This document shows, piece after piece, positions 53,373-61,376 of a stretch of DNA of 64,000 nt. The stretch is from NCBI GenBank assembly GCA_022760735.1, contig JAKELU010000010.1, positions 13,630 through 77,629 on the forward strand, given 5' to 3'. Under the pieces are notes generated by a model, which saw nothing but the letters and a program-made list of their open reading frames with translations, was not told where the DNA came from and did no database searches. The translations under genes were made by a program, and so were the position numbers. The stretch's first letter is position 1. Every line of letters starts with the position of its first letter. This DNA is from Firmicutes bacterium FC7 (GTDB lineage Bacteria > Bacillota > Clostridia > Tissierellales > Tissierellaceae).

Positions 53373-54605
53373 ATGAAAAGAAAAGATATACTTGAGCTAA
53401 AGAGGCGATTTAATAAAGATGAATGTACAATCACTAGAATGTGTGGTTGCTTTGTTAATGCAGAAAAAAATATAATTTTAAAATTAAATGAAACTTTCTT
53501 AAATTTAGAAGAAGATGATTTCTTCAAGTACTTAGAAATTGCAAAAAAGGTCTTCTCAGGAGGTATCGGAAACAATATTTTAAAACTTAACTTTCCAACT
53601 GATGCAGATGGTATGAGTAGTAAGCAACTTTCCCTTTTCCAACTAAAGAAGAGCAAATTAAAAGACGAAGAAATGCTTGATAATCTTTATAAATCGATCA
53701 TTGATAATTACGATTTTGCAGAGAATTTTTTAATACTTATTTTTCATGACGTTTATGATATTATCACTAAAACAACAGATAATTTAAAACTAGATGAGTC
53801 TGAAGAAGTTTATGAATATATAATATGTGCTATTTGTCCTGTTTCACTTTCAGATCCTGGACTAAGCTATTTTGAAGAAGAAAATGTCATAAAATCCCGC
53901 TTAAGGGATTGGATAGTTGAACCCCCTGCAAACGGATTTGTATATCCAGCTTTTATAGATCGTTGTGCAGATGTAAATTCTATCATGTATTATACAAAGA
54001 ATGCTAAAGATATTCACCCTGAGTTAATGGAAGATGTATTAGGCTGTATTTCTAAGGAAACTACCACTATACAGAAGGAAAAGTTCAAATCTATTGTTAA
54101 AGGTACTTTAAGCGCTGACGAAGATGAAGCAAATGAATTTTATATGGAAATTCAAGATAATCTGAATACTATAGTTGAAGAATATAAATCAATCCATGAT
54201 GATGAAGATAGTGAACCAATAAAATTAACAAAAAGTGATTTGAAAGATGTTCTATTGGAAAGCGGAGTTCCAAAGGAAAATGTTGAACTAATTGAAAGAT
54301 TTTATGAGGAAAGCTTTAGCGATGAATTACCATTGGTAGAAAATCTTATAGAACCAAAAATCCTAAAAGCCAACGAACAAAGAAAAAAGGAAAAAGCTTT
54401 AGAAAAACAGGTTGAGTTTCTAAAAGTTAAGCTTGAAGAGGTAAGTCTTGAAGATAATTCCGAGGAGTTTGATATTGTCTTAAAGGTGAAGCCTGAAAAG
54501 ATAGATGAAATCAAAACCCAAATAATAGATGGACAAGAATACATAATAATTCCTGTCAGTGAAAATGAAAAAACAAAAATCAACGAATTAAAAACCACCA
54601 ATTAA
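53373..54605 (+). CDS. DUF4317 family protein
   Basis: 410-residue soluble protein of a clostridial family of unknown function. Recognised by MKRKDILELKRRFNKDECTI, the MCGCFVN motif, and the central CPVSLSDPGLSYFEEENVI and DWIVEPPANGFVYPAFIDRCAD. The C-terminal third is acidic with a helical, possibly coiled-coil stretch (EQRKKEKALEKQVEFLKVKL). Its stop codon overlaps that of the convergent LapA-like gene. Confidence 0.9.
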   Translation: MKRKDILELKRRFNKDECTITRMCGCFVNAEKNIILKLNETFLNLEEDDFFKYLEIAKKVFSGGIGNNILKLNFPTDADGMSSKQLSLFQLKKSKLKDEEMLDNLYKSIIDNYDFAENFLILIFHDVYDIITKTTDNLKLDESEEVYEYIICAICPVSLSDPGLSYFEEENVIKSRLRDWIVEPPANGFVYPAFIDRCADVNSIMYYTKNAKDIHPELMEDVLGCISKETTTIQKEKFKSIVKGTLSADEDEANEFYMEIQDNLNTIVEEYKSIHDDEDSEPIKLTKSDLKDVLLESGVPKENVELIERFYEESFSDELPLVENLIEPKILKANEQRKKEKALEKQVEFLKVKLEEVSLEDNSEEFDIVLKVKPEKIDEIKTQIIDGQEYIIIPVSENEKTKINELKTTN

Positions 54606-54617
54606 ACTGGTGGTTTT
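54590..54617. terminator. Terminator hairpin spanning two convergent stop codons
   Basis: AAAACCACCA and TGGTGGTTTT form the stem; the loop contains TTAA, which serves as a stop codon on both strands. A/T tails on both sides fit bidirectional termination. Confidence 0.85.
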
Positions 54618-54991
54618 TCTGATTCTATGATTTCTTCTATTTCTCCGATTACTTCTCCATTTTCTACATCCTCATCAACTATTTTAGCGCAGCTTAGTTG
54701 CTCTAATCTAACTTCTAGTTCTTCATTTTGGACTTTAAGAATATTTATCTCCTTAGTTAGTTGCTTAACTTTTATGTTCTGTCTAATTTGCTTTATAAGT
54801 CCTAGTAAAAATGCAATTATGGCCCCTATAACAGCAGAAACTAATATAACTACAGCTTGAGATATGTAAAATTTAGAAAAGAAAAACTTAACTTCTACAC
54901 TATCTGCATTTTGAATAGCGAATATGGAAACTAAAACAGCAAATATTAATGAAAAAACAAACTTAAATTCCATGTTCATTTTTGGCTTCAT
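54602..54991 (-). CDS. LapA-domain membrane protein
   Basis: 129 residues with two membrane helices (about 8-26 and 42-64) separated by FAIQNADSVEVKFFFSKF, the LapA/DUF1049 signature. A cytoplasmic coiled coil follows (VKQLTKEINILKVQNEELEV) and an acidic tail. LapA-type proteins help assemble envelope components in Gram-negatives; the role in Firmicutes is unknown. Confidence 0.86.
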   Translation of the reverse strand: MKPKMNMEFKFVFSLIFAVLVSIFAIQNADSVEVKFFFSKFYISQAVVILVSAVIGAIIAFLLGLIKQIRQNIKVKQLTKEINILKVQNEELEVRLEQLSCAKIVDEDVENGEVIGEIEEIIESEKPPV

Positions 54992-55112
54992 AAAAAATTC
55001 CCCCTAAGCGTTAATTCACACCTCATATATAAAATTATATACCAATATTACCCACAAAACTAGGATTAATCTCTAATCTGGACAAAAGTATACATACTTA
55101 AAGAATAAAAAT

Positions 55113-55136
55113 TAGACCAACAAAATTGTTGGTCTA
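55113..55136 (-). terminator. Terminator after the CotF-like gene
   Basis: TAGACCAACAA (55113-55123) pairs with TTGTTGGTCTA (55126-55136) over two bases; T-rich on the minus strand. Confidence 0.85.
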
Positions 55137-55154
55137 AATACCTAATTAAATATT

Positions 55155-55646
55155 TTATTTTACATTATACATTCCTTTGCTTTCCATGTACTTAAATATT
55201 CCTTCTCCGTGTTGCTGTTCTTCTTTTTGTATGTGATTGAGTATATTTCTTAAATTTGTATCCCTACACTCAAATATTGCAGTATCGTAAGTGCTAGATA
55301 CATATTTCTCAGTCATTAGTAAATCAGAGCAAAGTTTGGCATCATTACTATTAGCCATATTACTATTTCCAGTTTGTGAACTCATTTGTTGATTTTGTTG
55401 GTTTTGCTGGTTCTGATTCTTCTGCCCTTGTTGCTGATTCATATTTGGAAGTTGCCCAGATAAAATTTGATTAATTGTATTATAGTGCTCTCTTTCTTGT
55501 TGTGCATATGTGTTAAGTAAGTTCTTTAACTCAGGACACTGTGCTTGATTAGCATAATTAGTATACTTTTCGATACATATTTCTTCATGACTTTTTTGAT
55601 CTTCTAAAAGCATTCTTTCTTTTTGTGATAAATTTATCTTTGTCAT
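55155..55646 (-). CDS. CotF-like spore coat protein
   Basis: 163 residues in two ferritin-like halves (MLLEDQKSHEEICIEKYTNY and LCSDLLMTEKYVSSTYDTAI), the Coat-F layout, joined by a Gln/Asn-rich low-complexity linker at about 67-97 (MNQQQGQKNQNQQNQQNQQM). Each half carries ExxH-like residues at helix ends. AGGAGGTG ribosome site. Directly downstream of the cysteine-rich cluster, supporting a spore-surface setting. Confidence 0.9.
   Translation of the reverse strand: MTKINLSQKERMLLEDQKSHEEICIEKYTNYANQAQCPELKNLLNTYAQQEREHYNTINQILSGQLPNMNQQQGQKNQNQQNQQNQQMSSQTGNSNMANSNDAKLCSDLLMTEKYVSSTYDTAIFECRDTNLRNILNHIQKEEQQHGEGIFKYMESKGMYNVK
55380..55445 (-). repeat. Gln/Asn codon low-complexity tract
   Basis: Imperfect runs of CAA/AAT-type codons within the CotF-like gene encode the NQQ-rich linker; prone to length change by slippage. 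Confidence 0.7.
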
Positions 55647-55730
55647 GTAAACACCTCCTATGGATAGGATTCCAAATCTTACTTCTATTATTCAAGCTTT
55701 TTACCAAAGGAGGTGAATATATCCAATTGC

Positions 55731-56750
55731 CTAGACACATAGTTCTTGAGCAAGTGCATTTATAGCCGAATCTTCAATTATTAATTCCTCTAAAGCTCTT
55801 AGACCAACCACTCTTAAGCCGACAAGCACCACTGTATATATGCAACATTTTTTATTGCAGTGAATATCATCGCAGTAATTAATTGAGAAGGAATTTCTTG
55901 TTCTATAACTACTGCCGTTAGCACCCCCAGCTGTACTTAAATCTCTTACAAATTTATATTCCCTTAAAACTTCATCTACTCCATCGCACTTTCTTCTCAA
56001 TTCAAAAATTAGTTGTATGCCTGAAGTAAAATCTTCATCTGATGCTTCAGCACTTTCTGATACTTCAATCATTGTTGAAAAATCAATTTTTACAATAGGT
56101 TTATTTAGACATTCAACATCTAAAGTTATCCTAGCCAAAATATAAGGATTTGACAGTTCAAAAGCTGGTGATATATTAGCTAGAGCTACTCTTTGAACCT
56201 CCCTACCACAAGCTAAATTAAAATCCCTATGACTATTAGGAGGCCAATTGCAATTATCTATATCCTGAACAATTGCCCTAATAAAAGAGTCTTCAATAAT
56301 TAACTCATTTGATGGTTCTACAGGACCAGTAAAATTTACCTCAATACTTATAAGCTCTACCGTATATATACAGCACTCCATATTACACAATAAATCTTTA
56401 TCACAATAGGTAAAAGTAAATGAATCCCTAACGTTATACCCAGGAGATTGATTATCGCCTTCTCTTACATCTACTATATATTGATAACTCTTTAAAGTTT
56501 CTGCTACTCCATTACAATCTCTTCTTAACTCTAAATTAAATATGGCTCCCACTGTATTAACATCATCAGGACTGATGACTTGTATAATAGTTGAAAAATC
56601 AATTTTTATAAGGGGTTCCTTAAATGGTTTAGCATCAACAGCAACCCTTGCCAATACCACAGGATCATCATTAAAATCTAGACTTCTAGTATCTACTTCT
56701 CTAATTCTTCTAACTTCCTTGCCACAGATTAAGAAAGTATCCTTATTCAT
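55731..56750 (-). CDS. Two-domain cysteine-rich protein (DUF4489-like), cluster member 6
   Basis: 339 residues made of two copies of the cluster's domain. Domain A (about 1-170) has LICGKEVRRIREVDT, VVLARVAVDAKPFKEPLIKI and YCDKDLLCNMECCIYTVEL. Domain B (about 172-339) has LACGREVQRVALANIS, YILARITLDVECLNKPIVKI and YCDDIHCNKKCCIYTVVL. Domain A is most like member 2 and domain B most like member 3, in the same order as those genes. No signal peptide. It ends in IEDSAINALAQELCV. Probably a spore or cell-surface structural protein; function unproven. Confidence 0.85.
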   Translation of the reverse strand: MNKDTFLICGKEVRRIREVDTRSLDFNDDPVVLARVAVDAKPFKEPLIKIDFSTIIQVISPDDVNTVGAIFNLELRRDCNGVAETLKSYQYIVDVREGDNQSPGYNVRDSFTFTYCDKDLLCNMECCIYTVELISIEVNFTGPVEPSNELIIEDSFIRAIVQDIDNCNWPPNSHRDFNLACGREVQRVALANISPAFELSNPYILARITLDVECLNKPIVKIDFSTMIEVSESAEASDEDFTSGIQLIFELRRKCDGVDEVLREYKFVRDLSTAGGANGSSYRTRNSFSINYCDDIHCNKKCCIYTVVLVGLRVVGLRALEELIIEDSAINALAQELCV

Positions 56751-56778
56751 TTATTTCCCTCCCTTGCCATTCATTTCA

Positions 56779-57276
56779 CTAACATAGCTCTTGGACAATT
56801 GCACTAATTGACGAATCTTCTATTACTAATTCATCTAATTGTCCACCTCCCCCAATCATTTCAAAACCTGAAAACTCCACTGAATATTTGCAACATTTAT
56901 TTTTACAATTAAAAACTTCATCACAGAGCATAAAGCTAAAGGAATCCCTTGTATCATAACTGTCACTAATGGAAGCAAAGAAAAACCCTCTTGCATATTG
57001 ATATTCTTTAATTACTTCCTCTCTACCATTACATAATCGTTTTACCCTAAAATTTAATACTATTCCTTCCTTATCTGTATCACCATTAACGCCATCTATA
57101 ACTTGAATATAAGTTGTAAAATCAAGGCTTACGACAAGTTTTTTAAAACTACTTGTATCTATTTCAATTCTTGCTAATTCCTTTGGAAAATCTAAAACTA
57201 GAAAAAACTTTTCTCTCACTCTTTTTACTTCTTTCCCACAAACCAAAATAGGACTTTCTACAAATTTGCATATCAT
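56779..57276 (-). CDS. Cysteine-rich protein (DUF4489-like), cluster member 5
   Basis: 165 residues with the full domain: LVCGKEVKRVREKF, ELARIEIDTSSFKKLVVSLD, VKRLCNGREEVIKEYQYARG, SFSFMLCDEVFNCKNKCCKY and the end LVIEDSSISAIVQELC. The core is nearest to member 1 (shared VSLDF, RxCNGRE, CCxYxVEF). Start overlaps the stop of member 4 by ATGA, so translation is coupled. No export signal. Confidence 0.84.
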   Translation of the reverse strand: MICKFVESPILVCGKEVKRVREKFFLVLDFPKELARIEIDTSSFKKLVVSLDFTTYIQVIDGVNGDTDKEGIVLNFRVKRLCNGREEVIKEYQYARGFFFASISDSYDTRDSFSFMLCDEVFNCKNKCCKYSVEFSGFEMIGGGGQLDELVIEDSSISAIVQELC

Positions 57277-57866
57277 ATTAGAGCCTCCTTTTTCACTTGA
57301 ACAAGTGCATTTATAGCCGAATCACTAATGACTAACCTTTCTAAAGGATCAGCTAAAACTTGCACTTCATATAATTCTACTGAATAGGTACAACAACCAT
57401 TCTTGCATAAGAATTCATCATCACAGAAGGTAAAACAAGATGAATCCTTAGTTTCATAAAGAAGGACATTTTCTCCACTAGGCCTAAATATTCTTTTATA
57501 TTCATAGGTTTTTAAAGTGTATGTCTCACCATTACAAGTCCTATTTAACCTAAACCTTAAAATTATTCCATCATCTACAAGTGATGCAGAGTCCCTTATC
57601 TCTATCAGGGTTGAAAAATCTATTTTTACTAATGGCTTAAAAATTGGAGATATATCTACAGAAACTCTTGCAAGAACCTTTGGCAATTGGTTATTAAACT
57701 GATCTGTCACTAATTCTTTCCTTACACCACTTACTTCTCTTCCACATGCTAAGTCTACTTCTTTAAATTTTATAGGTTTTGGCTTTGATTTTGGTCTATA
57801 ACACCTTAAATACTCTTTTGTACAATAAATCGAATTCCCCTTACCTTGTATTAGAATGCTTTCCAT
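57273..57866 (-). CDS. Cysteine-rich protein (DUF4489-like) with N-terminal extension, member 4
   Basis: 197 residues. An N-terminal extension (MESILIQGKGNSIYC and a basic RCYRPKSKPKPIKF stretch) precedes the domain: DLACGREVSGVRKEL, KVLARVSVDISPIFKPLVKI, NRTCNGETYTLKTYEY, CFTFCDDEFLCKNGCCTYSV. It lacks the terminal Cys of the others and ends ALVQVKKEALI. The extension matches that of member 1. Its start lies within the 3' end of member 3 (26-base overlap). Confidence 0.84.
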   Translation of the reverse strand: MESILIQGKGNSIYCTKEYLRCYRPKSKPKPIKFKEVDLACGREVSGVRKELVTDQFNNQLPKVLARVSVDISPIFKPLVKIDFSTLIEIRDSASLVDDGIILRFRLNRTCNGETYTLKTYEYKRIFRPSGENVLLYETKDSSCFTFCDDEFLCKNGCCTYSVELYEVQVLADPLERLVISDSAINALVQVKKEALI

Positions 57867-58383
57867 ATAAATAACTCCTTTCGCATAATCCTTTAGCTAA
57901 GGCATTGATCGCTGAGTCTTCAACAAGTAATTGATCTATTCTACCAGGTGCAATTAATCTGACCTTTACAAGTTGTACTGTATATACGCAGCATGCATTA
58001 CTACAGAATGAATCATCACAGTAGGAAAAGGCCAAAGAATTTCTTATATTGTAACTTGCTCCATCATTTAACTCCACATATCTTATAACCTTATATTCCT
58101 TTAAAATTTGTTCTACTCCATCACAGTTCTTTTTTAATTCAAAACTTAATTCTATTCCACTAGTTTGAGCCTCATCACCTGTAGCTGTATCGAGTACTTG
58201 AATTATTGTTGAAAAATCAATTGTTACTAAAGGTTTGCATAAATACTCTGTATCTACTATAAGTCTTGCTAAAGTAACCGGATTTAATATATCAGATGTT
58301 ATGTTAGTTAGATTTACTCTCCCAACTTCTCTACCGCAAAATAAAATAGCATCCTTTTCATTACACACATCATAATTTTTCAT
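57841..58383 (-). CDS. Cysteine-rich protein (DUF4489-like), cluster member 3
   Basis: 180 residues: ILFCGREVGRVNLTNITSD, VTLARLIVDTEYLCKPLVTI, LKKNCDGVEQILKEYKVIR, FSYCDDSFCSNACCVYTVQL and LLVEDSAINALAKGLC. After the usual final Cys the frame continues for 13 residues (ERSYLYGKHSNTR) through the ribosome site and start of member 4, apparently by loss of the stop codon seen at this place in its paralogues. No signal peptide. Confidence 0.84.
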   Translation of the reverse strand: MKNYDVCNEKDAILFCGREVGRVNLTNITSDILNPVTLARLIVDTEYLCKPLVTIDFSTIIQVLDTATGDEAQTSGIELSFELKKNCDGVEQILKEYKVIRYVELNDGASYNIRNSLAFSYCDDSFCSNACCVYTVQLVKVRLIAPGRIDQLLVEDSAINALAKGLCERSYLYGKHSNTR

Positions 58384-58397
58384 ACAATCCTTCCTTT

Positions 58398-58889
58398 CTA
58401 GTCACATCTTCCCTGAGCTATTGCTCTAATTGAAGAATCTTCTATTATAATGGTATTTTCATTTGGCTCTCCACCCAAGACATCTATTCTTAACAATTCT
58501 ACTGTATAAATACAGCATTTTTTCTTACATAATATTTCATTATCACAGAAGGTAAACTCAAAGGTATCCCTTAGGTCAAATGAAGGTGATTCAGGTTCTA
58601 GGTTACTAATATTTATCACATATTGATACTCCTTTAATGTTTCTATTTCTCCATCACAGTTTCTTCTCAATTCAAAATCTAATACAGTTCCTACAGTTGC
58701 TCCTACAGGAGTAAATACCTGTATAAAAGTAGAAAAGTCAATTTTCACAAGAGGCTTTTTTAGAAAACTTGTGTCTAAAACTACTCTTGCTAATACTACT
58801 GGATTTGAAGTAAAATCTAAGTCTCCAGTATTTACCTCCCTAATTTTCTTTACCTCTCTACCGCAAGCTAAAACTATACCCTTATCCAT
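58398..58889 (-). CDS. Cysteine-rich protein (DUF4489-like), cluster member 2
   Basis: 163 residues, the simplest form of the domain: IVLACGREVKKIREVNTGDL, VVLARVVLDTSFLKKPLVKI, LRRNCDGEIETLKEYQYVI, FTFCDNEILCKKKCCIYTVE and IIIEDSSIRAIAQGRCD. The cluster's conserved cysteines are those of CGRE, C(N/D)G, (Y/F)CD, C...CC and the C-terminus. GGAGG lies upstream of the ATG. No signal peptide. Confidence 0.85.
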   Translation of the reverse strand: MDKGIVLACGREVKKIREVNTGDLDFTSNPVVLARVVLDTSFLKKPLVKIDFSTFIQVFTPVGATVGTVLDFELRRNCDGEIETLKEYQYVINISNLEPESPSFDLRDTFEFTFCDNEILCKKKCCIYTVELLRIDVLGGEPNENTIIIEDSSIRAIAQGRCD

Positions 58890-58919
58890 AATCTATTACC
58901 TCCGCTCCAACTATCCTCA

Positions 58920-59531
58920 CTAACATAGCTCTTGAACAATTGCCCTCATAAATGAATCATCTATATCTACCTCTCTTATTACATCAACCCATTGACCGGA
59001 TGCAAAAAGCCTAAAGCCTATGAATTCTACAACATATTCGCAACATTTACATTTACAATTTAAAGTGTCACAATACATAATTTTGAAAGAATCCCTTAAC
59101 TCATAACTAGCTCCATCACCAGCTAGAATAAATCTAGTAAATTTGTAATCTTTGAGAACATATTCCCTTCCATTGCAAATTCTTTTTAGTCTAAAATCTA
59201 GTACAATTCCTATAACATTATCTAAATCAGAACTCAAAAACCGTATAAAGGTAGAAAAATCAAGACTTACAACAGGATTTTTAAAACCATCTAAATCTAC
59301 TTCAACTCTTGCTAAAATAACCGGCTCTTCAAAGATGACAATAGGTTCTATAGGAAATTCAACAGTAGCTTTAATATCACTCTCTCTAAACCTATTTACT
59401 TCTCTTCCGCAGACTAAAGTAACTTCATTAGTAATTGGTTTCTTTTGATTACATTTATCTTTTTCTTTATCTCTAAAACACTTTTTTAAATCAATTGAAT
59501 TACTTCTACCTGATATAAGAATATCGTTCAT
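58920..59531 (-). CDS. Cysteine-rich protein (DUF4489-like) with N-terminal extension, member 1
   Basis: 203 residues; first gene of the cluster. N-terminal extension MNDILISGRSNSIDLKKCFR plus a charged linker, then the domain: VTLVCGREVNRFRESDI, VILARVEVDLDGFKNPVVSL, LKRICNGREYVLKDYKFTRF, IMYCDTLNCKCKCCEYVVEF, and VDIDDSFMRAIVQELC. AAAAGGGG precedes the ATG. CATAAAAT on the minus strand at 59588-59581 resembles a sigma-E -10 element (one mismatch), but no clear -35 goes with it. Confidence 0.84.
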   Translation of the reverse strand: MNDILISGRSNSIDLKKCFRDKEKDKCNQKKPITNEVTLVCGREVNRFRESDIKATVEFPIEPIVIFEEPVILARVEVDLDGFKNPVVSLDFSTFIRFLSSDLDNVIGIVLDFRLKRICNGREYVLKDYKFTRFILAGDGASYELRDSFKIMYCDTLNCKCKCCEYVVEFIGFRLFASGQWVDVIREVDIDDSFMRAIVQELC

Positions 59532-59634
59532 AGCAAAAACCCCTTTTATTTATTTGATAGAATATTCCTTGTCCTGATACATTTTATGTAAGGAAGCTAC
59601 ATTAGGTTCTCTATAAGTGTTTTAGAACAAATAT

Positions 59635-59677
59635 AAAAAGGCATAACTCCTACAAAAATTATTGAAGGAGTTATGCC
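59635..59677 (-). terminator. Terminator after hom
   Basis: GGCATAACTCCT (59640-59651) and AGGAGTTATGCC (59666-59677) form a 12-base stem with a T-rich minus-strand tail. A second imperfect hairpin (GCAGCAATTGT with ACAAACTGCTGC) lies at 59690-59722. The rest of the spacer down to 59532 holds the promoter region of the cysteine-rich cluster. Confidence 0.85.
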
Positions 59678-59815
59678 TAAAATTAAGAAGCAGCAATTGT
59701 ACACTACGAACAAACTGCTGCCTTTTAATCTTCTATATATATATATTAATTCAACTATGAGTTAATATAGTTATACCCATTTTTTACACTATTATTACTT
59801 TTTTACTTTAAATTC

Positions 59816-61033
59816 CTAATAATTTAGTATTCTTGCAAAGAAGTATCTGTCATTACCTATATTTAAATCATCTATGAGCCTTCCTAATCCTGTCAACTGA
59901 ACTTCCTCTGTAATAATCGTTGTAATCGAGCCTACTGACATGGTAATTTCAGCTATCCTTTTTAATGTACGAATTATCTCAGCGTTACAATCTGAGACTC
60001 TAAGATAGTACTTTCCTCTTATTTTTGAATTTAAGTTCTTCAAAACTCTTTGGCCTAATGGATTACCTTTTCTATATGTCCCCATTATAATATCTAGAAC
60101 ATCACTTAGTACTGCATTTGCTGTAGGAAGCTTACCTGCCCCAGCGCCGTAAAATTTTAACTCCCCTACATTATTCCCCTTAAAAGCAACTGAATTGTAA
60201 GCCATATTTACATTGGCAAAGTAATTGCTATTCTTAATTATTGTAGGTTGGACTACCGCCGTAAATCCATCCTCCACAATTTTAGCTTCACCAATAAGCT
60301 TTACTGTAGAATTCATATTTTTAATGTAATCTATGTCATAGGAAGTAATTGTACTTATGCCATTTAGTAAAATATCTTCTTCCCTGATTTGCCCTTGAAA
60401 TGCCAAAGTAGCTAATATTCTTAGTTTTCTTAAGGTATCATGTCCTTCAATATCAGCAGTTGGATCCACTTCTGCATAACCAAGCTCCTGTGCATTTCTT
60501 AATACATCTTCATAATTTCTACCCTCATCTATCATTCTAGTTAAAATATAATTACAAGTCCCATTGAGTATACCTTGAACTTCAGTGATTTCATTTAAAA
60601 ATAAAGCTTCCTTAAGAGGTTTAAGTACTGGTATTCCTCCACCTACACTAGCTTCATATAAAAATGCTACATTATTATCTGCTGCCAATGATAATAATTT
60701 TTCAAAGTACTTTGAAACTACAGCTTTATTTGCAGTAACTACATGCTTTCTCCTAGTTAAGGCATCAGAAATGTATTTATATGACATTTCTAAATCTCCT
60801 GTTACCTCAACAATAATATCTATTTCTTCATCACTTAATATTTCATCATAATTTGTGGTTAATAGATCTGGTTCTAAAATAATATCTCTTTTCTTATTTA
60901 AGTCCCTTACCAATACCTTCTTTATTCGGATATCATGTCCAGTTAAATTCTTTATCTCCTCTTTTCTAATTTCTAATATTTCAATTATTCCACTACCAAC
61001 AGTACCAAGGCCTAATAATCCTATATTCTTCAA
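59816..61033 (-). CDS. hom: Homoserine dehydrogenase
   Basis: NAD(P)-dependent step from aspartate semialdehyde to homoserine for Thr and Met. 405 residues. Rossmann start NIGLLGLGTVGSGIIEIL, VVTANKAVVSKY, the signature EASVGGGIPVLKPL and ILNGTCNYILTRM, DPTADIEGHDTLRKLRIL, and KFYGAGAGKLPTANAVLSD. The C-terminal ~60 residues look like an ACT regulatory domain (YYLRVSDCNAEIIRTLKRIAE). TTG start at 61033 with AGGAGG upstream. Confidence 0.96.
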   Translation of the reverse strand: MKNIGLLGLGTVGSGIIEILEIRKEEIKNLTGHDIRIKKVLVRDLNKKRDIILEPDLLTTNYDEILSDEEIDIIVEVTGDLEMSYKYISDALTRRKHVVTANKAVVSKYFEKLLSLAADNNVAFLYEASVGGGIPVLKPLKEALFLNEITEVQGILNGTCNYILTRMIDEGRNYEDVLRNAQELGYAEVDPTADIEGHDTLRKLRILATLAFQGQIREEDILLNGISTITSYDIDYIKNMNSTVKLIGEAKIVEDGFTAVVQPTIIKNSNYFANVNMAYNSVAFKGNNVGELKFYGAGAGKLPTANAVLSDVLDIIMGTYRKGNPLGQRVLKNLNSKIRGKYYLRVSDCNAEIIRTLKRIAEITMSVGSITTIITEEVQLTGLGRLIDDLNIGNDRYFFARILNY

Positions 61034-61376
61034 TGTTATACCTCCTAGTTTAGATTTCTAGCAGTATAATTTAATCTCCTCTATTATATATTCTTTGTTC
61101 ATAAAGAAAACCCTGCAAATAGAAGAATTTTTAAGATGTTCTTTTTATAATATCTAGTGGAAAGAGATTTTTTCATAATGGGTATAATACTGATTAATTA
61201 ATTTAGAAGTATCTATCTTATAATTTCTAATAAAGGTCAATAATGTCATTAATAAATTTAAATAGTCAACTTAAAAAAAGATAGACCATCGTAAATTTAT
61301 TAGATATAATATCAAAATAGTAAACTTACAGAAAATTTTAAACTAACAATATAGTCAGAATATGAGGAGGATTTTC
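61034..61376. other. Divergent intergenic region between hom and ald
   Basis: 343 bases, very AT-rich, carrying the promoters of both divergent genes. I find no open frame with a ribosome site, no riboswitch signature and no strong hairpin, except AT-rich short repeats around 61250-61310 (ATTAATAAATTTAAAT and GTAAATTTATTAGATA) that could be an operator. Confidence 0.5.

Noticed and set aside
55380-55445. Short regular repeats in the CotF-like gene as a CRISPR-like array
   Set aside because: Repeats are codon-scale (NQQ) inside a coding frame, without spacers.
55707-55770. Perfect AAAGGAGGTGA on the plus strand with a TTG and a 12-codon frame behind it
   Set aside because: The frame is tiny and antisense to the end of cluster member 6; a chance ribosome-site match is more likely.
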